A stretch of DNA of 64,000 nucleotides. Source: Deltaproteobacteria bacterium. GTDB taxonomy: Bacteria; Desulfobacterota; Desulfobacteria; Desulfobacterales; Desulfatirhabdiaceae. Within the stretch, counting starts at the first letter, position 1; each line of letters starts with the position of its first letter. The stretch covers positions 23,882 to 87,881 of the forward strand of contig JACRBZ010000022.1 in the NCBI GenBank assembly GCA_016219185.1, written 5' to 3'. The notes under the pieces are model-generated. The model saw nothing but the letters and a program-made list of their open reading frames with translations, was not told where the DNA came from and made no database searches. This document shows, piece after piece, positions 37,565 to 45,994 of this stretch. A program made the translations under genes and the position numbers.

Positions 37565-38350
37565 TCATTTCCCTAAATACGCCTCGATCACCCGCTGGTT
37601 TTTCTGGATATCCCCGGGCAGGCCTTCGCCGATCTTTGTGCCGTGGTGAAGCACGATCAAATTGTCCGAAATCGCCATGACCAGGCGCATGTTGTGCTCG
37701 ACCAGGATGATGGTCTGGCCTTTTTCCCTGAGCCCGAGAATGAGATGGCCCATCTCTTCCATTTCGCGGATCGTAAGTCCCGCCGCGGGCTCATCCAGAA
37801 GCAGGATTTCCGGCCGGCAAGCCATGGCCCTTGCAATCTCCAGGCGCCGCTGATCCAGGATGCAGATGTGTCCGGCCATGTCCCCGGCCTTTGAAAGCAG
37901 ACCGAATTCGCCCAGGATACTTTGGGATTTCTCGCGAATCATCGCTTCCTCTTTTCGTTCCGACGGCAAACGGAGCATGCCCTTGATAAAGCCCGACGTG
38001 GTTCGGGGGTGCATGCCGACCATGACATTCTCCAGAACCGTCATGTTCATAAAGAGCTGGGCCTGTTGGAAAGAGCGGGTGATGCCGAGGGCTGCGATCT
38101 GAAACGGCTTCAGCCCCGAGATCGGCTTTCCCTGAAAAAGGATTTCTCCTGCGTGGAGCGGGTACACGCCGGTAATGGCGTTTAAAAGGGTGGTCTTGCC
38201 CGCGCCGTTGGGACCGATGATGGAGACGATTCGCCCCGGGTCGATGGAAAAGGAAAGGCGGCTCAGGGCCTCCAGCCCTTCAAAACGAACGGTGATTTTC
38301 CGTGCCTCCAGAACCGCGACAGCCTTTTCTTCCGACACCCGCTGGGTCAT
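37565..38350 (-). CDS. livG: Branched-chain amino acid ABC transporter ATPase LivG
   Basis: The ATG at 38350 overlaps the livM stop (ATGA), giving 261 residues; the open frame continues into livM but is not coding there. Walker A is GPNGAGKTTLL, the LivG-type Q-loop is GITRSFQQAQLF, the signature appears as ICILDQRRLEIARAM in place of LSGGQ, Walker B is ILLLDEPAAGL and the switch is LVEHNM. The changed signature (CILDQRR where LSYGQQR is usual) is noteworthy but the rest is intact. Confidence 0.94.
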   Translation of the reverse strand: MTQRVSEEKAVAVLEARKITVRFEGLEALSRLSFSIDPGRIVSIIGPNGAGKTTLLNAITGVYPLHAGEILFQGKPISGLKPFQIAALGITRSFQQAQLFMNMTVLENVMVGMHPRTTSGFIKGMLRLPSERKEEAMIREKSQSILGEFGLLSKAGDMAGHICILDQRRLEIARAMACRPEILLLDEPAAGLTIREMEEMGHLILGLREKGQTIILVEHNMRLVMAISDNLIVLHHGTKIGEGLPGDIQKNQRVIEAYLGK

Positions 38351-39288
38351 GTCTTTTTCCGGATGGCTGCGGCGCCGAAAGATCTCATGGCCGGAAACAG
38401 CCCCTTTGGAAAGAACATCAGAACCGTCATGAGGATAAAGCCGTAGACCAGGACATTGTATTCCTTGACGCCATGCAGGATTTCGGGCAGAAGAGACAGC
38501 AGAATCGCGCCGAAAACCGACCCCCAGAGGGACCCCATGCCGCCGACCAGAACCATGGTCACGGCCTGAAGCGAAAAAAAGATGCTGAAAGAGCCCGGGC
38601 TGATGAAGGTGATGTAATGGGCGTAAAGGCTCCCGGCCAGGGATGCGATGGCCGCGCTGAGGACAAAGATCTTGACCTTGAAGGTTTCCGTATCGATGCC
38701 CGTGCAACGGGCCGCGATTTCGTTGTGGCTGAGCGCGGCCATGGCCCTGCCGACCCTTGATTGGATCAGGTTCAGGGACAGGGCCAGAACGCCGATGGAG
38801 ACGGCCCAGAGCAGGTAATAGATTTTGCGGTCCGAGTCAAAGACAAATCCTCCGATCCGAAGGCGGGGAATGCCCGCAAAGCCGGATGGACCGCCGGTTA
38901 TGGCGCTTAGCTGAATCATGATGATGTAGACGATGACGTTAAAGCCCAGAGTTGCCATCACCAGGTAGTGACCTTCCAGCTTCAGTGTGGGAATGCCGAT
39001 CAGGTACGCAATTGCCGACGTAATGGCCATGGCCAAAAAAATCGTGGGCCAGGCGGCAAAGCCGCAGGTCGTGGTGAGGATGGCGGATAAATAGGCCCCT
39101 ATGCCAAAAAAAGCCGCGTGGCCCAGAGAGATCTGACCGGCATAGCCCATGAGAAGATTGAGCCCGATGACGATCATGACATTCAGGGCCGCGATGTTCA
39201 GCGCCATCAGGTAATAGTTATTCCCAAGGGCAAGCGGCAGGGTGAAAACGACCATGGCAAAGACGAATATCCGCGGATTTTTCATCAC
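38347..39288 (-). CDS. livM: Branched-chain amino acid ABC transporter permease LivM
   Basis: The 313-residue permease has about nine membrane helices and the LivM signatures NLLMGYAGQISLGHAAFFGIGAY (quoted in part: GYAGQISLGHAAFFG) and VRAMAAL-type coupling region (RVGRAMAALSHNEIAARCTGID). With LivH it forms the translocation channel. Four-base overlaps with livH and livG show tight coupling. Confidence 0.95.
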   Translation of the reverse strand: MMKNPRIFVFAMVVFTLPLALGNNYYLMALNIAALNVMIVIGLNLLMGYAGQISLGHAAFFGIGAYLSAILTTTCGFAAWPTIFLAMAITSAIAYLIGIPTLKLEGHYLVMATLGFNVIVYIIMIQLSAITGGPSGFAGIPRLRIGGFVFDSDRKIYYLLWAVSIGVLALSLNLIQSRVGRAMAALSHNEIAARCTGIDTETFKVKIFVLSAAIASLAGSLYAHYITFISPGSFSIFFSLQAVTMVLVGGMGSLWGSVFGAILLSLLPEILHGVKEYNVLVYGFILMTVLMFFPKGLFPAMRSFGAAAIRKKT

Positions 39289-40169
39289 ACCCTTCTCAAC
39301 GCCCCTTTTCCAAATATGCCGCCGGGTTTAAGGAAAAGCACGATCAAAAGGATCAGAAAGGCAAGCACATCCTTGTATTCGGAAGACACCAGACCGGCCC
39401 CGAGGGATTCCAGGACCCCGAGAAGCAGCCCTCCGGCCACGGCCCCGATCATGGAACCATATCCCCCCAGAATGGCGGCGGAAAACCCCTTTAGCCCCAG
39501 CATCACGCCGGCATCGTAGGAAATGGTGGTAATGGGCGTCAGGATGATTCCGGCAACCGCGCCCAGGCCGCCGCTAAGGAAAAACGAGAGCGCGATCATC
39601 CGGTTGACCGGAATTCCGGCCAGAAGGGCGGATCTGCGGCTGGCGGCAACGGCCCGCATGGCTTTTCCGGTGCGGGTCTTGATGAAAAACGTGTTCAGCG
39701 CCGCCACCACCAGCACCGTGATGCCAAAGATCCAGATGCTCTGAGGCATGATGGCGGCTCCGAAAACCAGAATGGGGTCTTCTCCGGAAAAAGGCGGAAG
39801 CGTCATGGCATTCTTCCCCCAGATGGCCATGGACAATCCCTTGATAAAGATGGATGCGCCCACGGTAATCATGACCAGGTTCAGGATTTCCCTGGATTTG
39901 GATTGCCGAAGGGTTGTCTTCTCCAGAAGCAGGCCGATGAGTGCCACGGCCAAAACGCTCAAAATGAAGGCCGGCACCATGGGAAGTTTCAAGAGGCTGT
40001 AAAACGTGATCATGAACATCCCCCCCAGCATCACGAACTCGCCCTGGGCGAAATTGACGATGCCGGTGGCGTTATGAATGATGGAAAATCCGATGGCGAT
40101 CAGCGCGTACGTGCTTCCGGTGGTCAGGCCCGAGAGGGTGAATTGAAACAGTTTAAGAAGCAGCGGCAC
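39285..40169 (-). CDS. livH: Branched-chain amino acid ABC transporter permease LivH
   Basis: The 294-residue permease has the LivH start GLTTGSTYALIAIGFSII, the HNATGIVNFAQGEFVMLGG block and the coupling segment TRTGKAMRAVAASRRSALLAGI. It pairs with LivM. It begins 11 bp after iorB. No substrate-binding protein gene (livK/livJ) is in this operon or elsewhere in the window, so the importer must use one encoded elsewhere. Confidence 0.95.
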   Translation of the reverse strand: MPLLLKLFQFTLSGLTTGSTYALIAIGFSIIHNATGIVNFAQGEFVMLGGMFMITFYSLLKLPMVPAFILSVLAVALIGLLLEKTTLRQSKSREILNLVMITVGASIFIKGLSMAIWGKNAMTLPPFSGEDPILVFGAAIMPQSIWIFGITVLVVAALNTFFIKTRTGKAMRAVAASRRSALLAGIPVNRMIALSFFLSGGLGAVAGIILTPITTISYDAGVMLGLKGFSAAILGGYGSMIGAVAGGLLLGVLESLGAGLVSSEYKDVLAFLILLIVLFLKPGGIFGKGALRRV

Positions 40170-40180
40170 TAATTCATCCT

Positions 40181-40723
40181 TTAAATCCGATAACCGGCAT
40201 CGATGGCTGCTGTAAATTTTTCCAGTTTTGAAGGCGCGCCGGTAAGTTGCGCGTTCAGAACGGCCTGGATATCGTCCAGCGTGCAGAACAGGTCTTTTGA
40301 GTCGGAAAACCTTGCAAGAGCTGCTCCCAGCATGATGAGATTGACGGATTTCAGGTTGCCGATGGCACTGGCAAGAGACTCTGCATCAATTGATGTAATT
40401 GCAAGATCCGCGGGCTCTTGAAGCGGCTGACTGCTGTTGACGATGGCCCAGCCCCCGGGTTTGACAAAACAGCCATGCTGAGTCAGGCTTTCCGGCTTTA
40501 ATGCCAGAAGCCCGTCTGCTGAAAACGGGCGGATCAGCGGGCTGGAGAAATCCCCGACTTTCAGGTGAGAAACCACGGTGCCCCCCCGCTGAGCCATGCC
40601 GTGGGTTTCGGATGTCAACACCGGATATCCCTTCATCATGGCGGCCTCGGCCAGAAGGCGGGTAACAAACAGCACGCCCTGACCCCCGACGCCACTGATG
40701 ATGATCTGCTGTTTAATGGTCAT
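40181..40723 (-). CDS. iorB: Indolepyruvate:ferredoxin oxidoreductase beta subunit IorB
   Basis: The 180 residues form the gamma-type (2-oxoacid oxidoreductase) domain with the start IISGVGGQGVLFVTRLLAEAA, TSETHGMAQRGGTVVSHLK and a hydrophobic core containing NLIMLGAALA. With IorA it oxidatively decarboxylates aryl pyruvates (indolepyruvate, phenylpyruvate) to aryl-acetyl-CoA with ferredoxin as acceptor. It follows iorA after 112 bp that hold a CCCCCCTGGCC-type repeat. Confidence 0.95.
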   Translation of the reverse strand: MTIKQQIIISGVGGQGVLFVTRLLAEAAMMKGYPVLTSETHGMAQRGGTVVSHLKVGDFSSPLIRPFSADGLLALKPESLTQHGCFVKPGGWAIVNSSQPLQEPADLAITSIDAESLASAIGNLKSVNLIMLGAALARFSDSKDLFCTLDDIQAVLNAQLTGAPSKLEKFTAAIDAGYRI

Positions 40724-40791
40724 GTTAAGACTCCATTGCCTATGGTCTTTCTTTTAAATAAGGCAGGCCAAGAAGGATCGTTCTGCCGTTT

Positions 40792-40829
40792 AAATCCCCC
40801 CTGGCCCCCTTTGCAAAGGGGGGAATCCC
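40792..40829. repeat. CCCCCTGGCCCCC palindromic repeat, copy 1
   Basis: The sequence AAATCCCCCCTGGCC leads into the hairpin CCCCCTTT-GC-AAAGGGGG (40805-40822). The same element, inverted, occurs at 48664-48700. It is inserted between iorA and iorB. Such elements are, to my knowledge, dispersed in many deltaproteobacterial genomes. Confidence 0.7.
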
Positions 40830-40835
40830 CATTGC

Positions 40836-42662
40836 CTATTGCCCGGTGCCCAATATTTTTATCGCCTTTTTCGGGCAGACATGCACACAGACACCACACC
40901 CGGTGCATCCGGCGGGATCGATGCGGACGGGCTTGTCTTTTCCGTCCGTGATCAGGGCCGGGCACTCGAAATGCTGAATGCAGTAATGGCAGGCATCACA
41001 GTCCTCCTGCGCAACCCGGACCCGAATGAACGGATGACGGGTTTCCGCACGGCTGCGGTCCAGCAGGCAGGGGCGCCTGGAAATGATCACCGCGGGCCCG
41101 GTTTCCCGGCTGTAAGCAACCGCCGATTTCACCAGGGAGATGAATTGCGGCACATCGTAGGGGTCTCCGGTTTTACAGAACCCGATGCCGCATCCCTGAA
41201 CCAGTTTTTCGATCTCAACGGTGATGGTGGGCTCCCCGTCGATTCCCCTGCCACTGGAAGGCGTGGGCTGATTTCCGGTCATGGCGGTTGTCCGGTTGTC
41301 CAGGATCACCAGGACAAAGCGGACATTTTGAACCACGGCATCGATCAGGGCCGGAATTCCGGCATGAAAGAACGTGGAATCGCCCAGGGTGGCAACGATA
41401 TCCGGCCGCTTGGGTTCGGAGCGGAAAGCCTGATAAAAACCCGCGGCCTGGCTGATGGCGGCTCCCATGCAGATAAACGTGTCCACGGCCCCCAGGTTCA
41501 GGCCCAGCGTATAGCAGCCGATATCGCTCGTATAGATGCCCCGGGGCGCAGCTTTTTTGATGGCGAAAAAACTGGCCCGGTGCGGACAGCCCGCGCAAAG
41601 CGTCGGCCGCCTGCCCGGCGGCGATGCCGGCAGCATGGGGCGGGAAAGGGGCGTTCCCGTAAATTCCGCAACGATCGCCTCGATGGTTTCCGGCAGGATC
41701 TCCCCAACGGACGGCACGGTACCGGAGGCCTTTCCCCTGACCTTATGGCGGTCGGCAATCTGCATCTCGATGACCCCGGTGCTCTCTTCGATGACCAGGA
41801 TTTGTGAATAAGCAGTTTCAAGATGGTCGATAAACTCCCGGTGAAGGGGAAAGGGCTGAAGCACCTGGTACAAAGGCATGCGATCCCAGAGGCCGAGGTC
41901 CTTCAGCACATCACGGGTATGGGCGGCCGCAACGCCCGAAACCACAATGGCCCGGGTTCCCGCGGCATCCGGATTGCACCGGATCGGGGCCGTGGGCGCA
42001 TAGCGAGCGATGTCGGAAAGCTTCTGTTCCAGGGACTGATGCAGGCGGAAGCGGAATTTGGGCGTGGCGGCCCACCGGGCCGGATTTTTTTCAAAAGCGG
42101 GCTTGCGATCATCCGGAACAACAGGGGAAACGGCCACGTCCTGTCGCGCATGGCAGACCCGCGTGGTGGGCCGGATCATGACCGGAATCTCAAATGCCTC
42201 GGACAGCGCGTATCCCATGGCGATCATGTCCTTGGCCTGAACCGGGGAATCGGGATCCAGAACCGGAATCTTGGCCATCATGGCCATCATCCGGCTGTCC
42301 TGTTCGGTCTGTGAAGAGTGCGGACCCGGATCATCGGCGCAGATGATCAGAAAGCCGCCCACGGTTCCCATGTAAGCCGCGCTCATGAGCGGATCCGAAG
42401 CCACGTTCAGGCCCACCTGCTTCATGCTGACCATGGACCTGAGCCCGGCAATGCCGGCGGTATAGGCGATTTCAAAAGCCACTTTCTCATTGATGGCCCA
42501 CTGAGCATGAAGGCGGGTGTTTTCAGCCTGCTGCCATTCCACAAGCGAGGGCAGGATCTCGGAAGCCGGGGTGCCGGGATAGGACGTGGCAAGGGCGCAG
42601 CCGTTTTCAATCAAGCCCCTTGAAATGGCCTGGTTTCCCAGCATCAACATACGGTTATTCAT
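40836..42662 (-). CDS. iorA: Indolepyruvate:ferredoxin oxidoreductase alpha subunit IorA
   Basis: The 608 residues contain the pyruvate-ferredoxin oxidoreductase N-terminal domain (LMLGNQAISRGLIENG, SYPGTPASEI), a TPP-binding domain with GDSTFFHAGIPALIDAV and LDNRTTAMTGNQPTP, and a C-terminal two-cluster ferredoxin domain (CDACHYCIQHFECPAL and CTGCGVCVHVCPKKA). Length and order match archaeal and bacterial IorA. It initiates the iorAB-livHMGF-ligase transcript, suggesting import and catabolism of aromatic or branched amino acids via transaminated oxoacids. Confidence 0.97.
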   Translation of the reverse strand: MNNRMLMLGNQAISRGLIENGCALATSYPGTPASEILPSLVEWQQAENTRLHAQWAINEKVAFEIAYTAGIAGLRSMVSMKQVGLNVASDPLMSAAYMGTVGGFLIICADDPGPHSSQTEQDSRMMAMMAKIPVLDPDSPVQAKDMIAMGYALSEAFEIPVMIRPTTRVCHARQDVAVSPVVPDDRKPAFEKNPARWAATPKFRFRLHQSLEQKLSDIARYAPTAPIRCNPDAAGTRAIVVSGVAAAHTRDVLKDLGLWDRMPLYQVLQPFPLHREFIDHLETAYSQILVIEESTGVIEMQIADRHKVRGKASGTVPSVGEILPETIEAIVAEFTGTPLSRPMLPASPPGRRPTLCAGCPHRASFFAIKKAAPRGIYTSDIGCYTLGLNLGAVDTFICMGAAISQAAGFYQAFRSEPKRPDIVATLGDSTFFHAGIPALIDAVVQNVRFVLVILDNRTTAMTGNQPTPSSGRGIDGEPTITVEIEKLVQGCGIGFCKTGDPYDVPQFISLVKSAVAYSRETGPAVIISRRPCLLDRSRAETRHPFIRVRVAQEDCDACHYCIQHFECPALITDGKDKPVRIDPAGCTGCGVCVHVCPKKAIKILGTGQ

Positions 42663-42725
42663 TCATTTCTCCCATTTTTGATGGTCCCGTAAAAACTCAA
42701 AATCCGGATGAGTTGTAAAAAATCA

Positions 42726-42923
42726 TCATTTTTTTCCTTTTCGGAAACCGAATATCAGATATATGATAAAACCGATAAACGGAACGGCGGCAACCATCAT
42801 CCAGAGAACTTTTTCCCTTAAACTGCCGAATTCTCTCTGGGCCGCGTCGATTACCGCCCAGAGGGTCGCCAGCAGAAACGGAACGCTGAGGCCCAGAACA
42901 ATTTTGATCGTGTGAAAATCCAT
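42726..42923 (-). CDS. Small PLDc_N-type membrane protein
   Basis: The 65 residues have two membrane helices around a short loop and a basic tail (GFRKGKK), matching the PLDc_N (cardiolipin synthase N-terminal) domain found alone in many small proteins: LWAVIDAAQREFGSLREKVLW and VAAVPFIGFIIYLIFG, quoted in pieces. No catalytic part is present. It starts one base after the transglycosylase stop, so the two are cotranscribed. Role unknown, perhaps a membrane partner. Confidence 0.82.
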   Translation of the reverse strand: MDFHTIKIVLGLSVPFLLATLWAVIDAAQREFGSLREKVLWMMVAAVPFIGFIIYLIFGFRKGKK

Positions 42924-42924
42924 T

Positions 42925-43818
42925 TCATCCCTTTAATTGATCGGCTATTTTCAAAATCGTTGTCACATAAACCTTGCTGTGGTTGTAATGATAGATCACT
43001 TCAAATTCAGTTTCATAACCGATGCCGGGTTTCCATCCAAAATTCTTCAAATAATTGGCGATACTCGCAATGGCATCGCTGGAATCGAATAAATCAATCC
43101 TGCCGTCGGCATTGCCGTCCCTGGCATAAGTCAAAATATTGCTGGGCATGAACTGGGCAATGCCCAGGGCCCCGGCATAAGAGCCAAAAATCGTTGTCGG
43201 ATCGATTTTTTCCCTTCCGGTATATTTCAGAAAGGCTTTGAGTTCCTGATATGCCCATTCGGATTTATTGCGCGCCTTTTCTTCGAACGCGGGTTTATCG
43301 GGCCTTCGCTCCGGCTGAATACTGTTCCATACGATCTCGCGAAGCCCCGCATCCTTCATCGCAGCCAGAGATGACAGGGTGTTTAAAATGGAACTGGTCC
43401 CCAGATAAGTCCCCAGCCGGGTTTCAACCAGCATGATAGCAGTGATCACTTCCTTAGTGACGCCAAAGTTTTTTTCGGCGGTATTCAAATCCGAAAGATG
43501 ATCCTGAATGTATTTCCTGGCTTTTTGAAGGGATTCCGGGGACAAAAACTGATCGTAATTGACCCTGGCTTCGCTGTGCATGAAAAACAACGTCATGGTG
43601 CGGGTCTCAAAATGGACATCGGATTTCTGGTAAAGGGTTTTCAGCATGACCGGATCAAACCCTTCTCCGGCCAGTCTTGTCTGAAGGGCGTTGAACGGCG
43701 CGGCGTTGTCTTCGGATGCTGCCGGAATCACTGAAAAAATCCAGAAACAGAGGGTCAGCGCTCCGATGCCCCCCCAGGAACAGATGCGTGTCAAGTGATG
43801 GCGAATTTTCAAAATCAA
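42925..43818 (-). CDS. MltB-like lytic murein transglycosylase
   Basis: The 297 residues start with a signal/anchor (about 18-34) and follow the MltB/SLT family: the catalytic Glu is E132 in IMLVETRLGTYLG, followed by the substrate-cleft motif GSYAGALGIAQFMPSN and YARDGNADGRIDLFDSSDAI, the calcium-loop-like segment. It cleaves glycan strands of peptidoglycan to 1,6-anhydro ends in the periplasm. No lipobox is seen, so it may be soluble or held by its N-terminal helix. Confidence 0.93.
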   Translation of the reverse strand: MILKIRHHLTRICSWGGIGALTLCFWIFSVIPAASEDNAAPFNALQTRLAGEGFDPVMLKTLYQKSDVHFETRTMTLFFMHSEARVNYDQFLSPESLQKARKYIQDHLSDLNTAEKNFGVTKEVITAIMLVETRLGTYLGTSSILNTLSSLAAMKDAGLREIVWNSIQPERRPDKPAFEEKARNKSEWAYQELKAFLKYTGREKIDPTTIFGSYAGALGIAQFMPSNILTYARDGNADGRIDLFDSSDAIASIANYLKNFGWKPGIGYETEFEVIYHYNHSKVYVTTILKIADQLKG

Positions 43819-44015
43819 GGTTCCTTATCGAGTCGTTGTGCTTGTGAAACAAAGGAATATTTATATCATATCTGAACAAAAATAATCCAGCATCATTATT
43901 GCAGCGCATATTGTTCTTGATATTGCGATTCAGAATTGTATAATACGTTTTTGAGTTTGATGTTCACGCTCAGAAAAGATGATCCTTTGCACTTAATCCT
44001 GAAGTTTCAAATTTT

Positions 44016-44402
44016 ATGATATCAACGGGTTTTGAAAAAATTATCGAGGAACGCATTCTTCAGGCCCAGCGTCGCGGGGATTTTGAAAATCTTCCGGGCT
44101 CCGGAAAACCGCTTGAAATTGAAGACGACCGTCATATCCCCGAAGATCTGAGACTTGCCTATAAAATTCTTAAAAACGCCGGCTGTGTTCCTCCGGAAAT
44201 CGAGCTGAAAAAAGAGATTCACCAGACCCATGACTTGCTGGCCGCAATGGAAGATACGGCTCAGAAATATCGGACCTTGAGCCGATTGAATTATCTGATT
44301 TTAAAACTCAATTGTCTGCGGAAAACTTCCGTTGAGAGGGAAATGCCTCAACTCTATGCCTCAAAACTGGCTACCCGTATGGACTCAAACCCTTCAAGCT
44401 GA
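44016..44402 (+). CDS. DUF1992 (DnaJ-homologue C28-like) protein
   Basis: The 128-residue protein carries the clear DUF1992 signature: EKIIEERILQAQRRGDFENLPGSGKPL in its first third (quoted in part: GDFENLPGSGKPL), then LRLAYKILKNAGCVPPEIEL, then a coiled-coil tail. The family is small, cytoplasmic and of unknown function, related to eukaryotic DNAJC28 without the J domain. It is the first gene of a series leading to ddl, and precedes the next gene by 15 bp. Confidence 0.92.
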   Translation: MISTGFEKIIEERILQAQRRGDFENLPGSGKPLEIEDDRHIPEDLRLAYKILKNAGCVPPEIELKKEIHQTHDLLAAMEDTAQKYRTLSRLNYLILKLNCLRKTSVEREMPQLYASKLATRMDSNPSS

Positions 44403-44417
44403 TTTCAGTAAAACATC

Positions 44418-44900
44418 ATGATGAATAAATCCAAAAACAGCGACGGTATTTTCAAAAGTGTTATGATCGCCTATTCGGTTCTGGTGCTTCATGTGCTTCT
44501 GATTGCCGGCCTCGGCCTTCTGGTTCTTTTCTTCCGGGGAGTCATTCAGTACATGATCTGGATATTCCTGGGCGGAACGGTTGCCATCATCGTCTCCGGC
44601 TACCGCTTTTACAACCGGATGAAACAGGAAGGCAAAACCCTTCGCGAAATGGTGAACTCTCCCCTTTTTCATGGCAGGGCCATTGAAGTCAGTATCCTGG
44701 GGGGAATGGCATCCTTTAAAATCGGCAAAGACAACAATCCCCTTGCCCTGCCCGACACAACCCGCAACCCAGCGAATCTTCTGGAAGATCCGGCATCATC
44801 CAGAATGCGGGAGCTTTCCGAACTGGTTCGCCTGCTGGAAAGCAATTTGATCACCCTGGAAGAATTCAACAGCGTCAAGCAGCAGCTCTTTCAATCATGA
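44418..44900 (+). CDS. Hypothetical membrane protein with SHOCT-like C-terminus
   Basis: This 160-residue protein has two N-terminal membrane helices (about 14-38 and 44-63), a soluble middle and a C-terminal helical hairpin, LVRLLESNLITLEEFNSVK, that looks like a SHOCT-type oligomerisation motif (the ITxEEFxxxK pattern). I do not recognise the rest. It is packed between the DUF1992 gene and ddl with gaps of 15 and 10 bp, so it belongs to that operon and might concern envelope assembly. Confidence 0.78.
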   Translation: MMNKSKNSDGIFKSVMIAYSVLVLHVLLIAGLGLLVLFFRGVIQYMIWIFLGGTVAIIVSGYRFYNRMKQEGKTLREMVNSPLFHGRAIEVSILGGMASFKIGKDNNPLALPDTTRNPANLLEDPASSRMRELSELVRLLESNLITLEEFNSVKQQLFQS

Positions 44901-44910
44901 AGGATTTTCG

Positions 44911-45858
44911 ATGACGAAACCACTCACCGTTGCTCTGCTTTCCGGCGGTATCTCTTCGGAGCGCGAGGTCTCGCTTAAAAGCGGCGATCAGGTTTACGCC
45001 GCGCTGGACAAGGATAAATACCGGGTGATCCGGTATGATCCCAAAACGGATTTAAGCCGCCTGGTTGCCGACGCGCCGTCCATTGATGTTGCACTGATCA
45101 TTCTTCACGGCCCGTTTGGCGAAGACGGAACCGTTCAGGGGCTGCTGGATCTTCTGGGCATTCCCTATCAGGGGTCCGGAGTCCTTGGAAGCGCCATTGC
45201 CATGGACAAACTGGTTTCAAAACAGCTTTATGAAAAATCCGGCATTCCGACGCCCACCTATATCACGATAAACCGGGAAGACGCGCTAAAGGCTGAAACC
45301 TGCCTGGAGCGCATCGGTTTGCCGCTGGTCATCAAACCCGCCAAGGGCGGATCCAGCATCGGAATGGCCATTGTGAAAACACGGGAAGCACTGGAACCCG
45401 CCATTCGGGAAGCCTTCAGTTATGACAACACCGTGGTGGTCGAAACCTATATCCAGGGAACGGAGCTGACGGTCGGAGTTATCGGAAATCGGGACTTAAA
45501 GGCGCTTCCCGTCATTGAAATCATCCCCGACACCCGGTATGAATTTTTCAACTACCATGCCAAATATCTGCCCGGCGCCAGCCAGGAAATCTGTCCGGCC
45601 AGAATTGACGAGGCACTGACGGAAAAAGCTCAGGCTTATGCCAAAATGGCACACCGGGCCCTTTTCTGTGAAGGATACAGCCGTACGGATATGATGCTGA
45701 GCGGCCGACAGCTTTACATCCTTGAAACCAACACAATCCCGGGAATGACCGAGACCAGCCTGCTCCCGCGTGCCGCAAAAACCGCCGGAATTCCCTTTTC
45801 AAATTTCCTGGACATCCTGATCGGGCTGGGAATTGAAAACAAGCCCAAACGACTCTAG
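44911..45858 (+). CDS. ddl: D-alanine--D-alanine ligase
   Basis: An ATP-grasp enzyme that makes D-Ala-D-Ala for peptidoglycan. The 315 residues include the N-terminal LLSGGISSEREVSLKSG, LHGPFGEDGTVQGLLDLLGIPYQGSGV (quoted in pieces), VIKPAKGGSSIGM, the omega-loop region YHAKYLPGASQEICPA, and LETNTIPGMTETSLLP at the end with Mg-binding residues. Tyr in the YHAKY loop indicates the D-Ala-D-Ala (not D-lactate) specific form. GGATTTTCG precedes the ATG. Confidence 0.97.
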   Translation: MTKPLTVALLSGGISSEREVSLKSGDQVYAALDKDKYRVIRYDPKTDLSRLVADAPSIDVALIILHGPFGEDGTVQGLLDLLGIPYQGSGVLGSAIAMDKLVSKQLYEKSGIPTPTYITINREDALKAETCLERIGLPLVIKPAKGGSSIGMAIVKTREALEPAIREAFSYDNTVVVETYIQGTELTVGVIGNRDLKALPVIEIIPDTRYEFFNYHAKYLPGASQEICPARIDEALTEKAQAYAKMAHRALFCEGYSRTDMMLSGRQLYILETNTIPGMTETSLLPRAAKTAGIPFSNFLDILIGLGIENKPKRL

Positions 45859-45929
45859 CCCATAGGATCATCTTTCTTTCGCCTGAAATCCCTGTCTTTT
45901 TCCCGCCAAATCCGCTATAAAGATCGGGG

Positions 45930-45962
45930 TCAGGGACCGGACGCAAACTCCCTGGTCCCTGA
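45930..45962. repeat. Palindromic repeat TCAGGGACC...GGTCCCTGA
   Basis: Nine-base perfect arms with a 15-base centre that itself can pair GGA/TCC. It lies between ddl and the nucleotidyltransferase gene. GGTCAGGGACC-type palindromes resemble REP elements tied to RAYT transposases; it could also work as a transcription terminator for ddl. Confidence 0.55.
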
Positions 45963-45994
45963 GCACTGATTTATAAACCCGGTGAGAGGAAGAT

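Noticed and set aside
38351..38707. Extended LivG start
   Set aside because: The extension is an out-of-frame shadow of livM; the ATGA overlap at 38350 gives a normal LivG.
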